Both the position numbers and the translations under genes were made by a program. Positions 27,399 through 37,272 of a stretch of DNA of 64,000 bases are shown here, one piece after another. The notes below the pieces were generated by a model that saw only the letters and a program-made list of their open reading frames with translations, did no database searches and was not told the DNA's origin. Numbering within the stretch: the first letter of the stretch is position 1; every line of letters starts with the position of its first letter. The stretch spans positions 1 through 64,000 of the forward strand of contig NZ_ANIJ01000025.1 of assembly GCF_000347035.1 (NCBI RefSeq). The letters are read 5' to 3'. The stretch is from Leptospira sp. B5-022. GTDB taxonomy: Bacteria > Spirochaetota > Leptospiria > Leptospirales > Leptospiraceae.

Positions 27399-28340
27399 TT
27401 ATTTTTTATTCTTTCGAGATCTTTCTATTTTAAATGCAATCCCTTGCGCATTGATCTGAGAATCAAATCCGATAAATCTTTCTTCTTTCTCACCAAAGGG
27501 TAGGTGTCGGATACGGATTTGGTCTTCTAAATAAGAACGAACTCTACCCTCGCAGAATGCAACCAAGGATTCTCCCTCCAAACTTGTCTTTTCCGCGGAG
27601 AGTAAGATGTTTTTCATAACGTTAAGACCTTCTTTCATTTGAGAAGCGCCCAAAGAGATATCTTCCCAGACTCCGAAGTGAGTGAGGTAAGCCTTATCCG
27701 CACCCGTTGCGAGGATCTTGTCTATGGAAAGAATCGCTTCTTCCGGATCAAAGTCTGTCGGAGTTGTGGATGGGAATAACAAAGAATCCCGTCCTTTTCT
27801 AAATAATGTATAGCCTATTCCGAAAGTATCTCCTGTAAAAATCCCGTTCGTTAAAGGATCATAAATACAGAAATGATGGTTTGCATGTCCTCTTGTATGC
27901 AAAAATCTGAATGTTCTTTTTTGCCAGGCCAGTTCCTCTCCGTCACTCATAGTACGTACACGATCACTAGGCACGGGAAGTATTTCCCCGTACAACTTGA
28001 AATAATTCTCTTCTCCGTATACCTGAATGGAACTTTTGATCAAACGAGTCGGATCTATTATATGGGGCGCCGCTTTCGGATGGGCCAGTACCGTCGCATT
28101 GGGACAAAGCGAAACAAGTTTTCCCGTTCCTCCCGCATGATCCAAGTGAACATGGGTGATGATAATATAATCCACGGACTCAGGAGTAAGCCCTTCTTCT
28201 TTTAAAGCTTCCAATAAAAGTGGGACCGCGTAATTCGTATTATTTTCTACGAATGTAGCCCTGTCTCCATCGACGATCAGATAAGCGCAGGCGAGTCCCG
28301 CTTCTACATATCCGCAATCTATGGTTCGAATCGTGTCCAA
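27399..28340 (-). CDS. MBL-fold metallo-hydrolase
   Basis: The 313-residue metallo-beta-lactamase-fold hydrolase has the di-metal motif ITHVHLDHAGG, a further histidine in LHTRGHANHHF and the bridging aspartate in GIFTGDTFG; THFGVW near residue 220 gives the last ligand. The HANHHF segment and overall layout resemble glyoxalase II-like or flavodiiron-like hydrolases, but no substrate can be assigned. It starts at TTG, supported by GGAG 6 nt upstream. It sits between the 7TMR-DISM gene and dusA with its own spacer on either side. Confidence 0.88.
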   Translation of the reverse strand: MDTIRTIDCGYVEAGLACAYLIVDGDRATFVENNTNYAVPLLLEALKEEGLTPESVDYIIITHVHLDHAGGTGKLVSLCPNATVLAHPKAAPHIIDPTRLIKSSIQVYGEENYFKLYGEILPVPSDRVRTMSDGEELAWQKRTFRFLHTRGHANHHFCIYDPLTNGIFTGDTFGIGYTLFRKGRDSLLFPSTTPTDFDPEEAILSIDKILATGADKAYLTHFGVWEDISLGASQMKEGLNVMKNILLSAEKTSLEGESLVAFCEGRVRSYLEDQIRIRHLPFGEKEERFIGFDSQINAQGIAFKIERSRKNKK

Positions 28341-28387
28341 AAGTTTCTCCGCAAATATTCTGCAGTTTTTAGACGAGTGTTCTCCGA

Positions 28388-29437
28388 TTAAACCACCGGT
28401 TGAACTGCCTCTCTAACCTCGATTTTCGGATTTCCTAATTTACGATCAAGATATTCGGCGGAGATGGACTCCAAAGCTTCTAAAAGTAATTTAGGTCCCG
28501 GGTTGGAATGCATTTTTTCCGTGAGGATCCTACGATAGGAGCGAGCGCCTCTGATCTCATGAAAAGCACCAAGTAAATGTCTTAAGATACGGCTCGGTTT
28601 TTCACCTTCTGCAGTTTGCGAAGAAACATATTCCTGCATGGACTCGAAGATCTCTCTGCGACTTACGTGTAAAGTTTCCACCCCGAAAAATTCGCAATCC
28701 ACGTCGGAAAATAAAAAAGGATTTTCGTATGCAGCCCTTCCGATCATAACTCCGTCCACTTTGTCCAAATGAGAGCGTATCTCCGGAATGGATCTGACAC
28801 CTCCGTTCAATTCTATGACAAGATCCGGAAAATTTTTTTTAATAGAATATACGTCCTCGTAACGTAACGGAGGAACAGTTCTGTTTTGAGCGGGACTTAG
28901 GCCCTCCAATATTGCGATTCTTGCATGTATTGTGATCCGTCTTGCGCCTGCTGCGCTTACTGTTTTCACGAATTCATGCAAATCTTCTAATGTTTCTTTT
29001 CCTCGAACACCGATACGACATTTGACTGTGACAGGGATAGAGGTTTTAGAATCCATTTCCGAGATACAATCAGCTACACGATCCGGGTCCTTCATTAAAC
29101 AGGCTCCGAAATTTCCTTCTTGTACTTTATCGCTCGGACAACCAACGTTCAGATTGATCTCGGAGTATCCGTATTCTTCCCCAATTCTCGCACATTCCGC
29201 GAGTTGAGAAGGGTTGTCTCCGCCTAATTGCAAAGAAAGTGGGGATTCTTCAGGAGAAAAACGTAAAAATCTGTGTTTATCTCCTCTCAGAATGGCACCG
29301 GTGGTCACCATTTCAGTATAGAATAGGGAATGTTTAGTGATCAGTCTTAAGAAAAAACGAAAATGCCTGTCCGTCCAGTCCATCATCGGGGCTACGGAAA
29401 CAGGATAAAGGATCGGCTGTTTTTTTTCGAAAGACAT
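28388..29437 (-). CDS. dusA: tRNA-dihydrouridine(20/20a) synthase DusA
   Basis: This FMN enzyme reduces uridine 20/20a in the tRNA D-loop. The 349-residue protein matches the DusA subgroup: [33 protein letters not shown], the catalytic cysteine in [32 protein letters not shown] and ELNGGVRS, plus the flavin-phosphate segment [12 protein letters not shown]. It is transcribed away from the plus-strand lipoprotein-mnmC-recQ genes across a 100-nt divergent spacer, close to mnmC, another tRNA-modification gene. Confidence 0.93.
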   Translation of the reverse strand: MSFEKKQPILYPVSVAPMMDWTDRHFRFFLRLITKHSLFYTEMVTTGAILRGDKHRFLRFSPEESPLSLQLGGDNPSQLAECARIGEEYGYSEINLNVGCPSDKVQEGNFGACLMKDPDRVADCISEMDSKTSIPVTVKCRIGVRGKETLEDLHEFVKTVSAAGARRITIHARIAILEGLSPAQNRTVPPLRYEDVYSIKKNFPDLVIELNGGVRSIPEIRSHLDKVDGVMIGRAAYENPFLFSDVDCEFFGVETLHVSRREIFESMQEYVSSQTAEGEKPSRILRHLLGAFHEIRGARSYRRILTEKMHSNPGPKLLLEALESISAEYLDRKLGNPKIEVREAVQPVV

Positions 29438-29537
29438 ATACTTCGACTAATACGATCCTCGGTTTTCGACGTGAGCAGTCAAGCCCCATGAAATGGACTT
29501 GGTTTGATTTCCGACCAATTCATTTTGGTTCTGGACG

Positions 29538-30527
29538 ATGGATTCTAAGAGACTAAATCCGGTTTTGAAGCCCAAGATCATAATCTTCTGCCTATTTCTA
29601 ATTCTATCATCCTGTAAAAGTATGAGTGGGATTTTAGACTCGATCATTATTAATGCGGGTGCTGAATATACTGCCTTGGATTTTTTTACCCACCCCGCAA
29701 GTGTACAAGGGATCCCGGTTAGTAAGTTTACTGCTCCGGGTTCAGACACGGATTCAAGCGTGGTCAGTCGGGATTCCACTACGACTCGTGCTTTCTATTC
29801 TATCGGCTCCGTGCCGAGCAGGATCCCAGGTACAAGGGATATCAAAGGATTTTTTTCCCTTTTAAGCGGGCTTGCCTGGTCCTTCAACCTAACTTCCCCC
29901 AGAACGTATAGAGGAAACCTGATCAATTATCCGGACGATGGAAGACATTACCTGGCATTCGACGAATATGTTTCCAACCAACTATTCCCCCTTCCCCCTC
30001 AGTTAGGAAGAAATATGGAATACACCTACGAAGATTATCAGATGTATTTCACACTTTATCTAGGTTATTATGAAGGGAAGAATGTAAACTTCGGTCTTGG
30101 CCCCATATACGGCCTTGCTGTCTATCGAATGGATATTATAGAAAGAGAACAAAGGATTTCCAGTGTCAAAAATCAACTTCAAGAATTAAAAGGTCTTCGT
30201 TTATTATTTGAATATAATATAGGACAATATTTTCCGGATACGATCCTATATAACGCCTACGTGTTTTTGGAGATCACAAGTTTTGGTGATTTGGACGGGA
30301 AAGGACTCAATATCAGAAACCAGGTGGCAACTGCGAACGGATTGCCTGCGCCATCTCTTTATATGAACATGACTACCTACAGGATGGGAGTCAGAAAAGA
30401 AATACAACTATCCAAAGAACCTCATAAAAAAGAAGAAGGACCGGCCTACCCTCCTTTACGAAATCTACCTTCAGCAGGTCTTCCCCCTAAAGAAGATACT
30501 AAAACGGATACGGAAAATCCCGGATGA
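29538..30527 (+). CDS. Putative lipoprotein, function unknown
   Basis: The 329-residue product has a lipoprotein signal ending ILSSC (about C26). The mature part has alternating hydrophobic stretches (YQMYFTLYLGYY, NFGLGPIYGLAVYRM, LRLLFEYNIGQYFP) that suggest a beta-rich or barrel-like envelope protein, and a charged, proline-rich tail. I do not recognise a family. Its stop overlaps the mnmC start as ATGA, so the two are translated together. A functional link to tRNA modification is not evident and the pairing may only be for expression. Confidence 0.7.
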   Translation: MDSKRLNPVLKPKIIIFCLFLILSSCKSMSGILDSIIINAGAEYTALDFFTHPASVQGIPVSKFTAPGSDTDSSVVSRDSTTTRAFYSIGSVPSRIPGTRDIKGFFSLLSGLAWSFNLTSPRTYRGNLINYPDDGRHYLAFDEYVSNQLFPLPPQLGRNMEYTYEDYQMYFTLYLGYYEGKNVNFGLGPIYGLAVYRMDIIEREQRISSVKNQLQELKGLRLLFEYNIGQYFPDTILYNAYVFLEITSFGDLDGKGLNIRNQVATANGLPAPSLYMNMTTYRMGVRKEIQLSKEPHKKEEGPAYPPLRNLPSAGLPPKEDTKTDTENPG

Positions 30528-32464
30528 TAGACTGGAAAGAAAACGGCACTCCCGTTTCCAGAGAATTCGACGATATATATTTTTCTCCGGAAAACGGGTT
30601 GGAAGAAACCAAACATGTTTTCTTGAAAGGTAACAGATTAGAGGAAAGATTTTCTTCTTCTCAGACACATCACGCTTTTTCCATTTTAGAATTAGGATAT
30701 GGAACAGGTTTAAATTTTTTCGCAGCCTGGCAGCTCTGGAGAAATTGCAAAAATAAATCCAACTGCCGAGTTCTAAGATTTACTTCATTCGAAAAATATC
30801 CGTTAGAGTCGGATGATATCCGCAGAGCAATCTCCGCCTTTCCCGAACTTTCGGATCTGCTGGAATTATTTTTACGAAAATATAAAGTACTAATACCGGG
30901 CTGTAATACTTTTCTATTCGAAACGGAAAATCTGATATTGGACTTATGGATAGGAGATGCAGTCCAATATCTTCCGGAGGTTTCCGGAAAGTTCGACGCA
31001 TTTTTCCTAGACGGATTTGCACCTTCTAAAAATCCGGAACTCTGGGGAGAAAATATCGCCCTTCAGATCAAAAAACTTTCCAATAAAAACGCAAGTTTAG
31101 CAACATTCACAGTGGCGAGACCCGTTAAAGATAGTTTAAGTAAAGCAGGCTTCACTCTTTCTAAGATCCCAGGTTATGGCAGAAAAAGAGAAATGCTGAT
31201 CGGAGTTTACCGATCTGATCCGGAACCCGACCTAAATCCGCTCCCATTTTTCGGAAGAAATTATTCTTCTTATAAAATCCCACAAAAAGTATCCGTGCTT
31301 GGCGGCGGACTCGCAGGAGCGAGCATTGCGAGAGCGCTTGCCTGGAGAGGAATTCAAGTAGAAGTCTGGGACGACCACAATGCGTTACGCGCATCTTCCG
31401 TCCCGATGGCAGTCTCACATCCTCATATCACCAAAGGGGAAACTCCTACAAGTTTATGGACTTTACGTTGTCTCGGAAATTCCATTCGTCGTTATTCCGA
31501 TCTGCTTCCTAACGGTTCCTACCGAATCTCAGGCACGGTACAACTTTCCGGAGAAGATCTTCCTTGGGACAGATTGGAAGAAGGAGTAAGATCACATTCC
31601 TTATCTAAAGAATTGGCGGATCTAAGACCGGAATTGGATAAAGATTATCCCGAAAATACAAAAGGTATCTTTTATCCTTCCGGCTTCTGGACGGATACTC
31701 CTCTTCTCAACGAAAAACTTTTAGGCCATCCGAATATTGTTCTAAAACGAGGAAAAGTAAGTTCGATCTCTTACGAAAACGAAGAATGGAGTTTATTCTC
31801 CGAGAATAAAAAGATCTTAAATAAAACGGAGGTTTTAATCTTAGCAAATTCTTTCGGGATAGAAAGTGTATTACAAAGTTTATGGGGAGAATCTCCCTTC
31901 TCCATTAGTTCCGTACGAGGACAATTGGAAATATTAGAAGATTCGAATATAGAATCCGAAAATGATCCGATCCGAGTGGGAGATAAGTATCTCACACCTT
32001 CTAAAAACGGGATCCGGGTCAATGGCTCCACATTTAATGAATTCGATTTAGATCCGGATCCAAGAAGTAAGGACGCGGAAGAAATTTTAGGATACTCCCA
32101 AAAGACATTCTTAGGGTTAGATTGGGATCATATCAAGGTTCGCTCCGAATTCGTAGGGATCCGATCCCAAACACCGGACCGATTTCCGATCTTGGGCCCG
32201 GTCCATTCGCCGGAACTTTTTCGAAAAACATACTCAGGTATAGGGTTGCCTAAAAATCGAAAGAAAGAATTCCCTTTTTTAGAACCGCAAAAAAACCTGT
32301 ATGTGTTCGGCGGTTTGGGATCCAGGGGAGTTCTATCTTCCCTATTGGGAGGGGAAATTTTGGCGGAGATTCTTTTAAACGAACCGTTATCCATCGAAAA
32401 TAGCTTGTACTCCGCGCTACATCCCTCAAGATTTCTATACCGTAAGATCCGAAATCAAGAATAA
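30524..32464 (+). CDS. mnmC: Bifunctional tRNA mnm5s2U biosynthesis protein MnmC
   Basis: The two-domain enzyme completes the mnm5s2U34 wobble modification. The N-terminal methyltransferase (MnmD-like, about 1-230) has the SAM motif ILELGYGTGLNF and the DAFFLDGFAPSKNPELW signature. The C-terminal FAD oxidase (about 255-646) opens with VSVLGGGLAGASIARALA and ends with FGGLGSRGVLSSLLGG. At 646 residues it is close to the E. coli length, and both halves look intact. It overlaps the lipoprotein gene by ATGA, and recQ follows after 15 nt. Confidence 0.93.
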   Translation: MIDWKENGTPVSREFDDIYFSPENGLEETKHVFLKGNRLEERFSSSQTHHAFSILELGYGTGLNFFAAWQLWRNCKNKSNCRVLRFTSFEKYPLESDDIRRAISAFPELSDLLELFLRKYKVLIPGCNTFLFETENLILDLWIGDAVQYLPEVSGKFDAFFLDGFAPSKNPELWGENIALQIKKLSNKNASLATFTVARPVKDSLSKAGFTLSKIPGYGRKREMLIGVYRSDPEPDLNPLPFFGRNYSSYKIPQKVSVLGGGLAGASIARALAWRGIQVEVWDDHNALRASSVPMAVSHPHITKGETPTSLWTLRCLGNSIRRYSDLLPNGSYRISGTVQLSGEDLPWDRLEEGVRSHSLSKELADLRPELDKDYPENTKGIFYPSGFWTDTPLLNEKLLGHPNIVLKRGKVSSISYENEEWSLFSENKKILNKTEVLILANSFGIESVLQSLWGESPFSISSVRGQLEILEDSNIESENDPIRVGDKYLTPSKNGIRVNGSTFNEFDLDPDPRSKDAEEILGYSQKTFLGLDWDHIKVRSEFVGIRSQTPDRFPILGPVHSPELFRKTYSGIGLPKNRKKEFPFLEPQKNLYVFGGLGSRGVLSSLLGGEILAEILLNEPLSIENSLYSALHPSRFLYRKIRNQE

Positions 32465-32479
32465 GGAAGAAGTTTCAAC

Positions 32480-34345
32480 TTGTCCGCAAATACTGGAACA
32501 GTCTCCTCTTCGATAGAGGATTGGAAAAAGATCCTACATACCCATTTCGGATTTTCCCAATTCAGGCAAGGCCAATGGGAGGCAGTCCAAGCATTATTGG
32601 AAAAAAAGGATGTGCTCGCCATTCTTCCTACAGGCGCCGGAAAATCACTCATCTATCAATTACCTTCCTTCGCAGAGTCAGACTCCCTTACCGTAGTAAT
32701 TTCTCCGTTGATCGCCCTTATGAAAGATCAAGTGGACGGTTTAAAAGCGAGAGGTATACAAGCAGCCTATTGTAATTCCACTCAAGACGATCTGGAACAA
32801 GTCAGGGTTTTATCTTCCGCAGCAACCGGAAAAATTAGAATATTATATATTTCTCCCGAACGAGCTGTCTCTCGCTCTTTCTTAAATCTGCTGCCGAAAC
32901 TTCCGGTAAGTTTAATGGCGGTGGATGAGGCGCATTGTGTTTCCCAATGGGGACATGATTTTCGTCCAGAATACAGAAAACTGCATACATTACGTTCCTA
33001 TTTGCAAGGAGCAACTCCATGGGTGGCACTGACCGCGACCGCAACAGACCGGGTTAAAAAAGATATCTCGGACAGTTTAGGATTAAAAGACCCATTACAT
33101 GTGCAAGGCACCTATGCCAGAGAAAATCTAAAATTTTCGGTAGTATATCCCGACTCGGAAAGAGAAAAGGAGAATCTACTTTTAGAAATATTAGAAAAAG
33201 GGAATTTTCATAAATCGACTTCAGGTAAGGTGATAATCTATTGTTCCACTCGTGCTAAGGTGGATGAAATTTTTGAACTTCTCCGCAAATCCGGATACAA
33301 AGTGGGAAAGTACCACGCAGGAAGGACCGACTCCAGCAGAGAAAAAGCCCAAGAAGGTTATTCATCCGGAAAAACGAATATACTCGTAGCTACAAACGCT
33401 TTCGGAATGGGATTGGATAGTCCGAATGTAAGACTGGTCCTACACTACCAGGTACCTTCTTCTTTGGAGAGTTATTACCAAGAAGCGGGAAGAGCTGGAC
33501 GAGACGGTAAAAATTCGGATTGTGTATTATTTTTTCTCCCAGGCGACTTGAGCGTCCAAAGTTTTCTTTTATCCAAAGAAGCAAACTACAAGGGAGGAGA
33601 AACCTTACTCTCTCATGTTAAATCTTACGTAAGTTCACCCGATTGCAGACAAAAGATCTTATGCGAATATTTCGGAGAAAAAATCTCCAACTGCGGGTCC
33701 TGCGACACCTGCGCGGACTCTACAACTTCTCATACCGCTAGACTAGCTTATACGGAAAGAGAAAGATTAAAAGCGGAAAAGAAGAAGGAAAAAGAATCCC
33801 ATATCTTCGATCCAGACGAGATCGAATCGGTAGAAGGACTCTTGTCGGAATATCCCGCAAAGTTCGGAAAAAAGATCATCGCAGGCACCTTAAGAGGAGC
33901 GAAATCCAAGGATATACTTCGCAGAAGATTGGATAAGTCCAAATATTATTCTTCTTTAAAGCACGTGCCGGAAGAATCCATTCTCAAACTTTTAGAAGAT
34001 TGGCAGAGGACCAAAAAACTTTCGGTTAAGGGAGATAAATATCCTAAAATTTACCTGACTGCATTCGGAAAACCTAAAATATCAAACGAAGATCCGGAAA
34101 AACCCCGTAAAAAAGCCCAACTTACGGGCGACAAACTCATTCTAAACGAACTAAAAAATTTCCGAGACCGGATTGCAAGGCGCAATAAATGGAAAAAGTT
34201 TATGGTTCTCCAAAATCCTGTACTTGCCAGGATCGCCTCCCAAAAACCCGAAAATATGGACGATCTAATGGCGATCAAAGGAATGGGGGAAGCGAAAGTT
34301 AGACAATATGGAAGAGAAATTTTAGCTATTTTAGAGAAGTTTTGA
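32480..34345 (+). CDS. recQ: ATP-dependent DNA helicase RecQ
   Basis: This 3'-5' helicase acts in recombination and fork repair. The 621-residue protein has the Q motif region [11 protein letters not shown], Walker [15 protein letters not shown] and DEAH box [17 protein letters not shown]. Motif VI is [11 protein letters not shown], the RQC zinc cysteines lie in [12 protein letters not shown] and CGSCDTC, and a C-terminal HRDC domain (about 545-621) contains [13 protein letters not shown]. The start is TTG with AAGGAAG about 10 nt upstream; no better start lies before the helicase core. It is probably co-transcribed with mnmC. Confidence 0.93.
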   Translation: MSANTGTVSSSIEDWKKILHTHFGFSQFRQGQWEAVQALLEKKDVLAILPTGAGKSLIYQLPSFAESDSLTVVISPLIALMKDQVDGLKARGIQAAYCNSTQDDLEQVRVLSSAATGKIRILYISPERAVSRSFLNLLPKLPVSLMAVDEAHCVSQWGHDFRPEYRKLHTLRSYLQGATPWVALTATATDRVKKDISDSLGLKDPLHVQGTYARENLKFSVVYPDSEREKENLLLEILEKGNFHKSTSGKVIIYCSTRAKVDEIFELLRKSGYKVGKYHAGRTDSSREKAQEGYSSGKTNILVATNAFGMGLDSPNVRLVLHYQVPSSLESYYQEAGRAGRDGKNSDCVLFFLPGDLSVQSFLLSKEANYKGGETLLSHVKSYVSSPDCRQKILCEYFGEKISNCGSCDTCADSTTSHTARLAYTERERLKAEKKKEKESHIFDPDEIESVEGLLSEYPAKFGKKIIAGTLRGAKSKDILRRRLDKSKYYSSLKHVPEESILKLLEDWQRTKKLSVKGDKYPKIYLTAFGKPKISNEDPEKPRKKAQLTGDKLILNELKNFRDRIARRNKWKKFMVLQNPVLARIASQKPENMDDLMAIKGMGEAKVRQYGREILAILEKF

Positions 34346-34450
34346 TCTTCATATCTCTTTTTATTCTAAAAATCGCCTTGCATACAACGTAACGATTTTC
34401 TAATCTGTCCAGCCAATCCGGTCCTTCTGATTTTATAACAGGAAAACATT

Positions 34451-35203
34451 ATGTTTCTCATCCGTCTTATCTTTCCGTATTTTAAGGTTTCTAAAACCAA
34501 GGCCTTGAACGAAATTAATACTTGGCTCCAAAGTAAAGAGATAAAGGACTCACTTCCGGCTACCGATTATATTCCTTTCATGGATAATCTAGCTTTCCAA
34601 CAATACAAAGATAGGATCTCAAAAAAAATGGGAGTTCCTGAATCCGAATTGGAAGTTTACAGATCTACTGAAAGGACGAAACTTATTTACAGACCTTTTT
34701 TTATCCTCTTCTTCATAGGGATGTTCTATCTTGGCATCAACTTATTTCTAGAGATCCGGCCTTATCTAGGAAAATCCAGATTGGAAAAACCGTTTATAGA
34801 GAACCTCCTTCCCTCCGGAAAAATGGAATTAGTGGAGATGGAAGGATCCTTCTGTAGATACATGATCAATACCTCATCCGAAATTTCGGAGGATTATTTG
34901 TATATAGGTTGGTATCTGTTCAGCATAGGTTCTATCTGTACTTTTTTGGGGTCTATTATGGATTCCAAACATCACGGGATCTTGAAAATCGCCTTACCTT
35001 TTGTGGGATTGTTCATTTTAAGTATAGCTTGGAAAATATTCGATAATTCTAAATTAGCTAGTCTCGCCGCAGGAAGATCAATGTTACATTACAACGAGGA
35101 AAAAGATTCCGACAAAAAATGTAGGCAAGAATGGGCGAATCTAAGACAGGGAATCGCAAATTTGGTACCGTCCGGGATAGAATCAGGAGATGGTCCTAAA
35201 TAA
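34451..35203 (+). CDS. Hypothetical membrane protein
   Basis: The 250-residue protein is not recognised. It has a soluble N-terminal part (about 1-75) and a hydrophobic helix near 78-97. A short loop with two cysteine-flanking segments follows, then two more helices (about 150-170 and 178-195), and a charged C-terminal tail of 50 residues. An AGGAAAA site precedes the ATG. It abuts the convergent dinB gene with no gap, so both stop codons are adjacent. Nothing in the neighbourhood indicates its role. Confidence 0.65.
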   Translation: MFLIRLIFPYFKVSKTKALNEINTWLQSKEIKDSLPATDYIPFMDNLAFQQYKDRISKKMGVPESELEVYRSTERTKLIYRPFFILFFIGMFYLGINLFLEIRPYLGKSRLEKPFIENLLPSGKMELVEMEGSFCRYMINTSSEISEDYLYIGWYLFSIGSICTFLGSIMDSKHHGILKIALPFVGLFILSIAWKIFDNSKLASLAAGRSMLHYNEEKDSDKKCRQEWANLRQGIANLVPSGIESGDGPK

Positions 35204-36307
35204 TCAGAAAAGAGAAGGAAATAGGTCCTCTTCCTCCTCGGACTTGATCCGGGAATGGTTAGAATTATTTTCCGGATGAGAGAGACTTAACCCTAAAAGA
35301 CGGATCGGAAAAACCGCTTTACCGGATCCTAATATAAATTCTTCCAAAAGTTTGGATCCGATGCGATACAATTCGTTTTTATCGAGATAGGAATAATCCT
35401 CCGTAATACTTCGGGTCTTTTGCGTGAAGTCAGAAAATTTCACTTTGAGGGTGATCGTTTTTCCTGGAAAAGGTTTTTGAAGAAGTCTTCTTTCCAATTC
35501 TTCCGCTATGTCCGCAAGTTCTCTGAATATTTCCGGACTATTTTCCAAGTCTTTTGGAAATGTGGATTCCGCGCCTAAGGATTTTCTTTCTCGATAAGGT
35601 TGTACCGGCCTATCATCCAAACCTCTACAGACCGCATAGAACCAGCGCCCCGATTTCCCGAAATTTCGGTCCAACGTCTCCAGACTTTTTTCTTTCAGGT
35701 CCTTACCATTTTTGATCCCAAGTGCATGCATTTTTCTTAATGTAACTTTTCCGATACCGGGAAATACGGATACATCCAACGATTCTATGAATTTTTCCGC
35801 TTGTTCCGGACGAACGATCGTCATACCGTTAGGTTTGTTTTGATCGGTAGCGATCTTGGCTAAAAACTTATTGATGGAAACTCCTGCTGAAGCGGTTAAC
35901 TGAGTCTCTTCAAAAATCCTTTCTCTGATCTCTTTTGCAACCTGACTTGCATAGGGTATATTTTTCTTATTTTCGGTGACGTCCAAGAATGCCTCGTCCA
36001 AGGACAGCATTTCCACTAGGTCGGTGAATTCTAAGAAGATCTCTTTAATCTTAGAGGATACTCTACGATATGCCTCGAAACGAGGAGTCACAAAGATACC
36101 CGAGGGACAAAGTCTAGCCGCTTGGGAGCAAGGCATAGCGGACTTAACTCCGAATTTTCTAGCCTCGTAACTTGCGGCACAGACAACTCCTCTCGAATCG
36201 GGAGGACCTCCCACAATGATAGGCTTGCCCCGATAATCCGGATTGTCCCTTTGTTCTACGGAAGCATAAAATGCATCCATATCCACATGCAGAATTTTAC
36301 GAACCAT
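35204..36307 (-). CDS. dinB: DNA polymerase IV (Y family)
   Basis: This is an error-prone translesion polymerase. The 367-residue protein has the catalytic acids in HVDMDAFYASVE (D9) and LSLDEAFLDV (D104, E105), the steric region VCAASYEARKFGVKS, and the helix-hairpin-helix VFPGIGKVTLRKMHALGI. The C-terminus DLFPSLF resembles a short sliding-clamp-binding peptide. I looked for a TTTG-N5-CAAA type LexA box upstream and did not see one, so SOS control is unsupported here. A possible promoter lies just upstream at 36317-36347. Confidence 0.93.
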   Translation of the reverse strand: MVRKILHVDMDAFYASVEQRDNPDYRGKPIIVGGPPDSRGVVCAASYEARKFGVKSAMPCSQAARLCPSGIFVTPRFEAYRRVSSKIKEIFLEFTDLVEMLSLDEAFLDVTENKKNIPYASQVAKEIRERIFEETQLTASAGVSINKFLAKIATDQNKPNGMTIVRPEQAEKFIESLDVSVFPGIGKVTLRKMHALGIKNGKDLKEKSLETLDRNFGKSGRWFYAVCRGLDDRPVQPYRERKSLGAESTFPKDLENSPEIFRELADIAEELERRLLQKPFPGKTITLKVKFSDFTQKTRSITEDYSYLDKNELYRIGSKLLEEFILGSGKAVFPIRLLGLSLSHPENNSNHSRIKSEEEEDLFPSLF

Positions 36308-36316
36308 CTCTTGTTA

Positions 36317-36347
36317 TCTATACTAAACGGATATATAGATTAGTCAA
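36317..36347 (-). promoter_or_regulatory. Possible dinB promoter
   Basis: On the minus strand TTGACT (36342-36347) is followed by TATAGA (36317-36322) with a long 19-nt spacer, or by TAGTAT with a 16-nt spacer. The downstream element lies about 10 nt before the dinB ATG. The -35 match is good but the -10 choice is ambiguous. Confidence 0.35.
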
Positions 36348-36349
36348 GT

Positions 36350-37078
36350 TTAATCCGACGTCCTAAGATACGTTAAAACATAGACCGACTTCGTACCATT
36401 CTTCCTTAGTATCCTGCTCGCTTCGTTCACGCTCGCTCCGGTAGTAAAAACATCGTCCAATAAGAGAATTTTAGAAGGACAACGATCCTTCCAATCCGAT
36501 TTGATTTCCCAGGCGGAATACGCATGAAAGAATCTTTCCGAAAAAGTTTTACCCGCCTGTCTTTCCGGGCTTTTCTTCAACAATGGTTCTATTAAAGGGA
36601 TTTTTAATATTCTTTTTGCCTCTTCATACAATCTGGCGCTAGGTAAGAATGGCCTAAGGGACGGATTGAAAATTTTGTTACCTGAATAGCTGGGAAGAAG
36701 TATGCAGGCATCCAAGTCTAATGCCCTAAGTCCTCTTAAAACCTTTCGTATTCCTAAAGAAAGAAAAATAGAAACTGGATATTCGTTGTTTGCCTTAAGT
36801 TTATTCAATATTTCCGCCAAAAGATCGTTTCTATCACGGAGGCTGAACGCCTTAGCAAAGAATATATTTCTGGAATCGCAGAAACCGCAGATTTCGGATG
36901 AATTAGTCAAAGGACAAGAGCATACATTACATCTGAAAGAGGGTTTAGAATTCCGAGAAGTCCGAACACAACTTTTGCAAATACCGATCCGCAAAGAGAA
37001 AAAATCTTCTCTGTCGCAAACCCCACAATGCAAGGGGAAAAAGAAATCCAAGAGCCGAAAAAAGATTAAATATCCCAT
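36350..37078 (-). CDS. ComF family protein (phosphoribosyltransferase-like)
   Basis: The 242-residue protein has two zinc-finger-like cysteine clusters (HCGVCDRE, ICKSCV, then CNVCSC and CGFCDS). A phosphoribosyltransferase domain follows with the PRPP loop ILLLDDVFTTGASVNEA. Members act in DNA uptake and recombination, or are uncharacterised. SERQAGKTFSERF is the usual family R-Q-x-x-x-x-R segment. I start at the ATG at 37078; the frame extends 22 codons further without a plausible start signal. It lies directly upstream of dinB. Confidence 0.85.
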   Translation of the reverse strand: MGYLIFFRLLDFFFPLHCGVCDREDFFSLRIGICKSCVRTSRNSKPSFRCNVCSCPLTNSSEICGFCDSRNIFFAKAFSLRDRNDLLAEILNKLKANNEYPVSIFLSLGIRKVLRGLRALDLDACILLPSYSGNKIFNPSLRPFLPSARLYEEAKRILKIPLIEPLLKKSPERQAGKTFSERFFHAYSAWEIKSDWKDRCPSKILLLDDVFTTGASVNEASRILRKNGTKSVYVLTYLRTSD

Positions 37079-37272
37079 AAAATGAACGGGTTTATAATCC
37101 GTATTTTGGCGCGTACATTTTTCCCTATTTGTGGTAATCTCCAAGACCGAACAGTTCCCTTATTTCCCCCACCCCCATTCAATAATAATCGAAGAATTAG
37201 CGCATCTTTTATCTCTAACCATTTAATAAGTTATTGCTCACCCAACTAAGATTTGCTCTAATAGCCAGCGTT

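Noticed and set aside
36308..36349. LexA/SOS box upstream of dinB
   Set aside because: I looked for a TTTG-N5-CAAA type box in the short upstream region and saw none.
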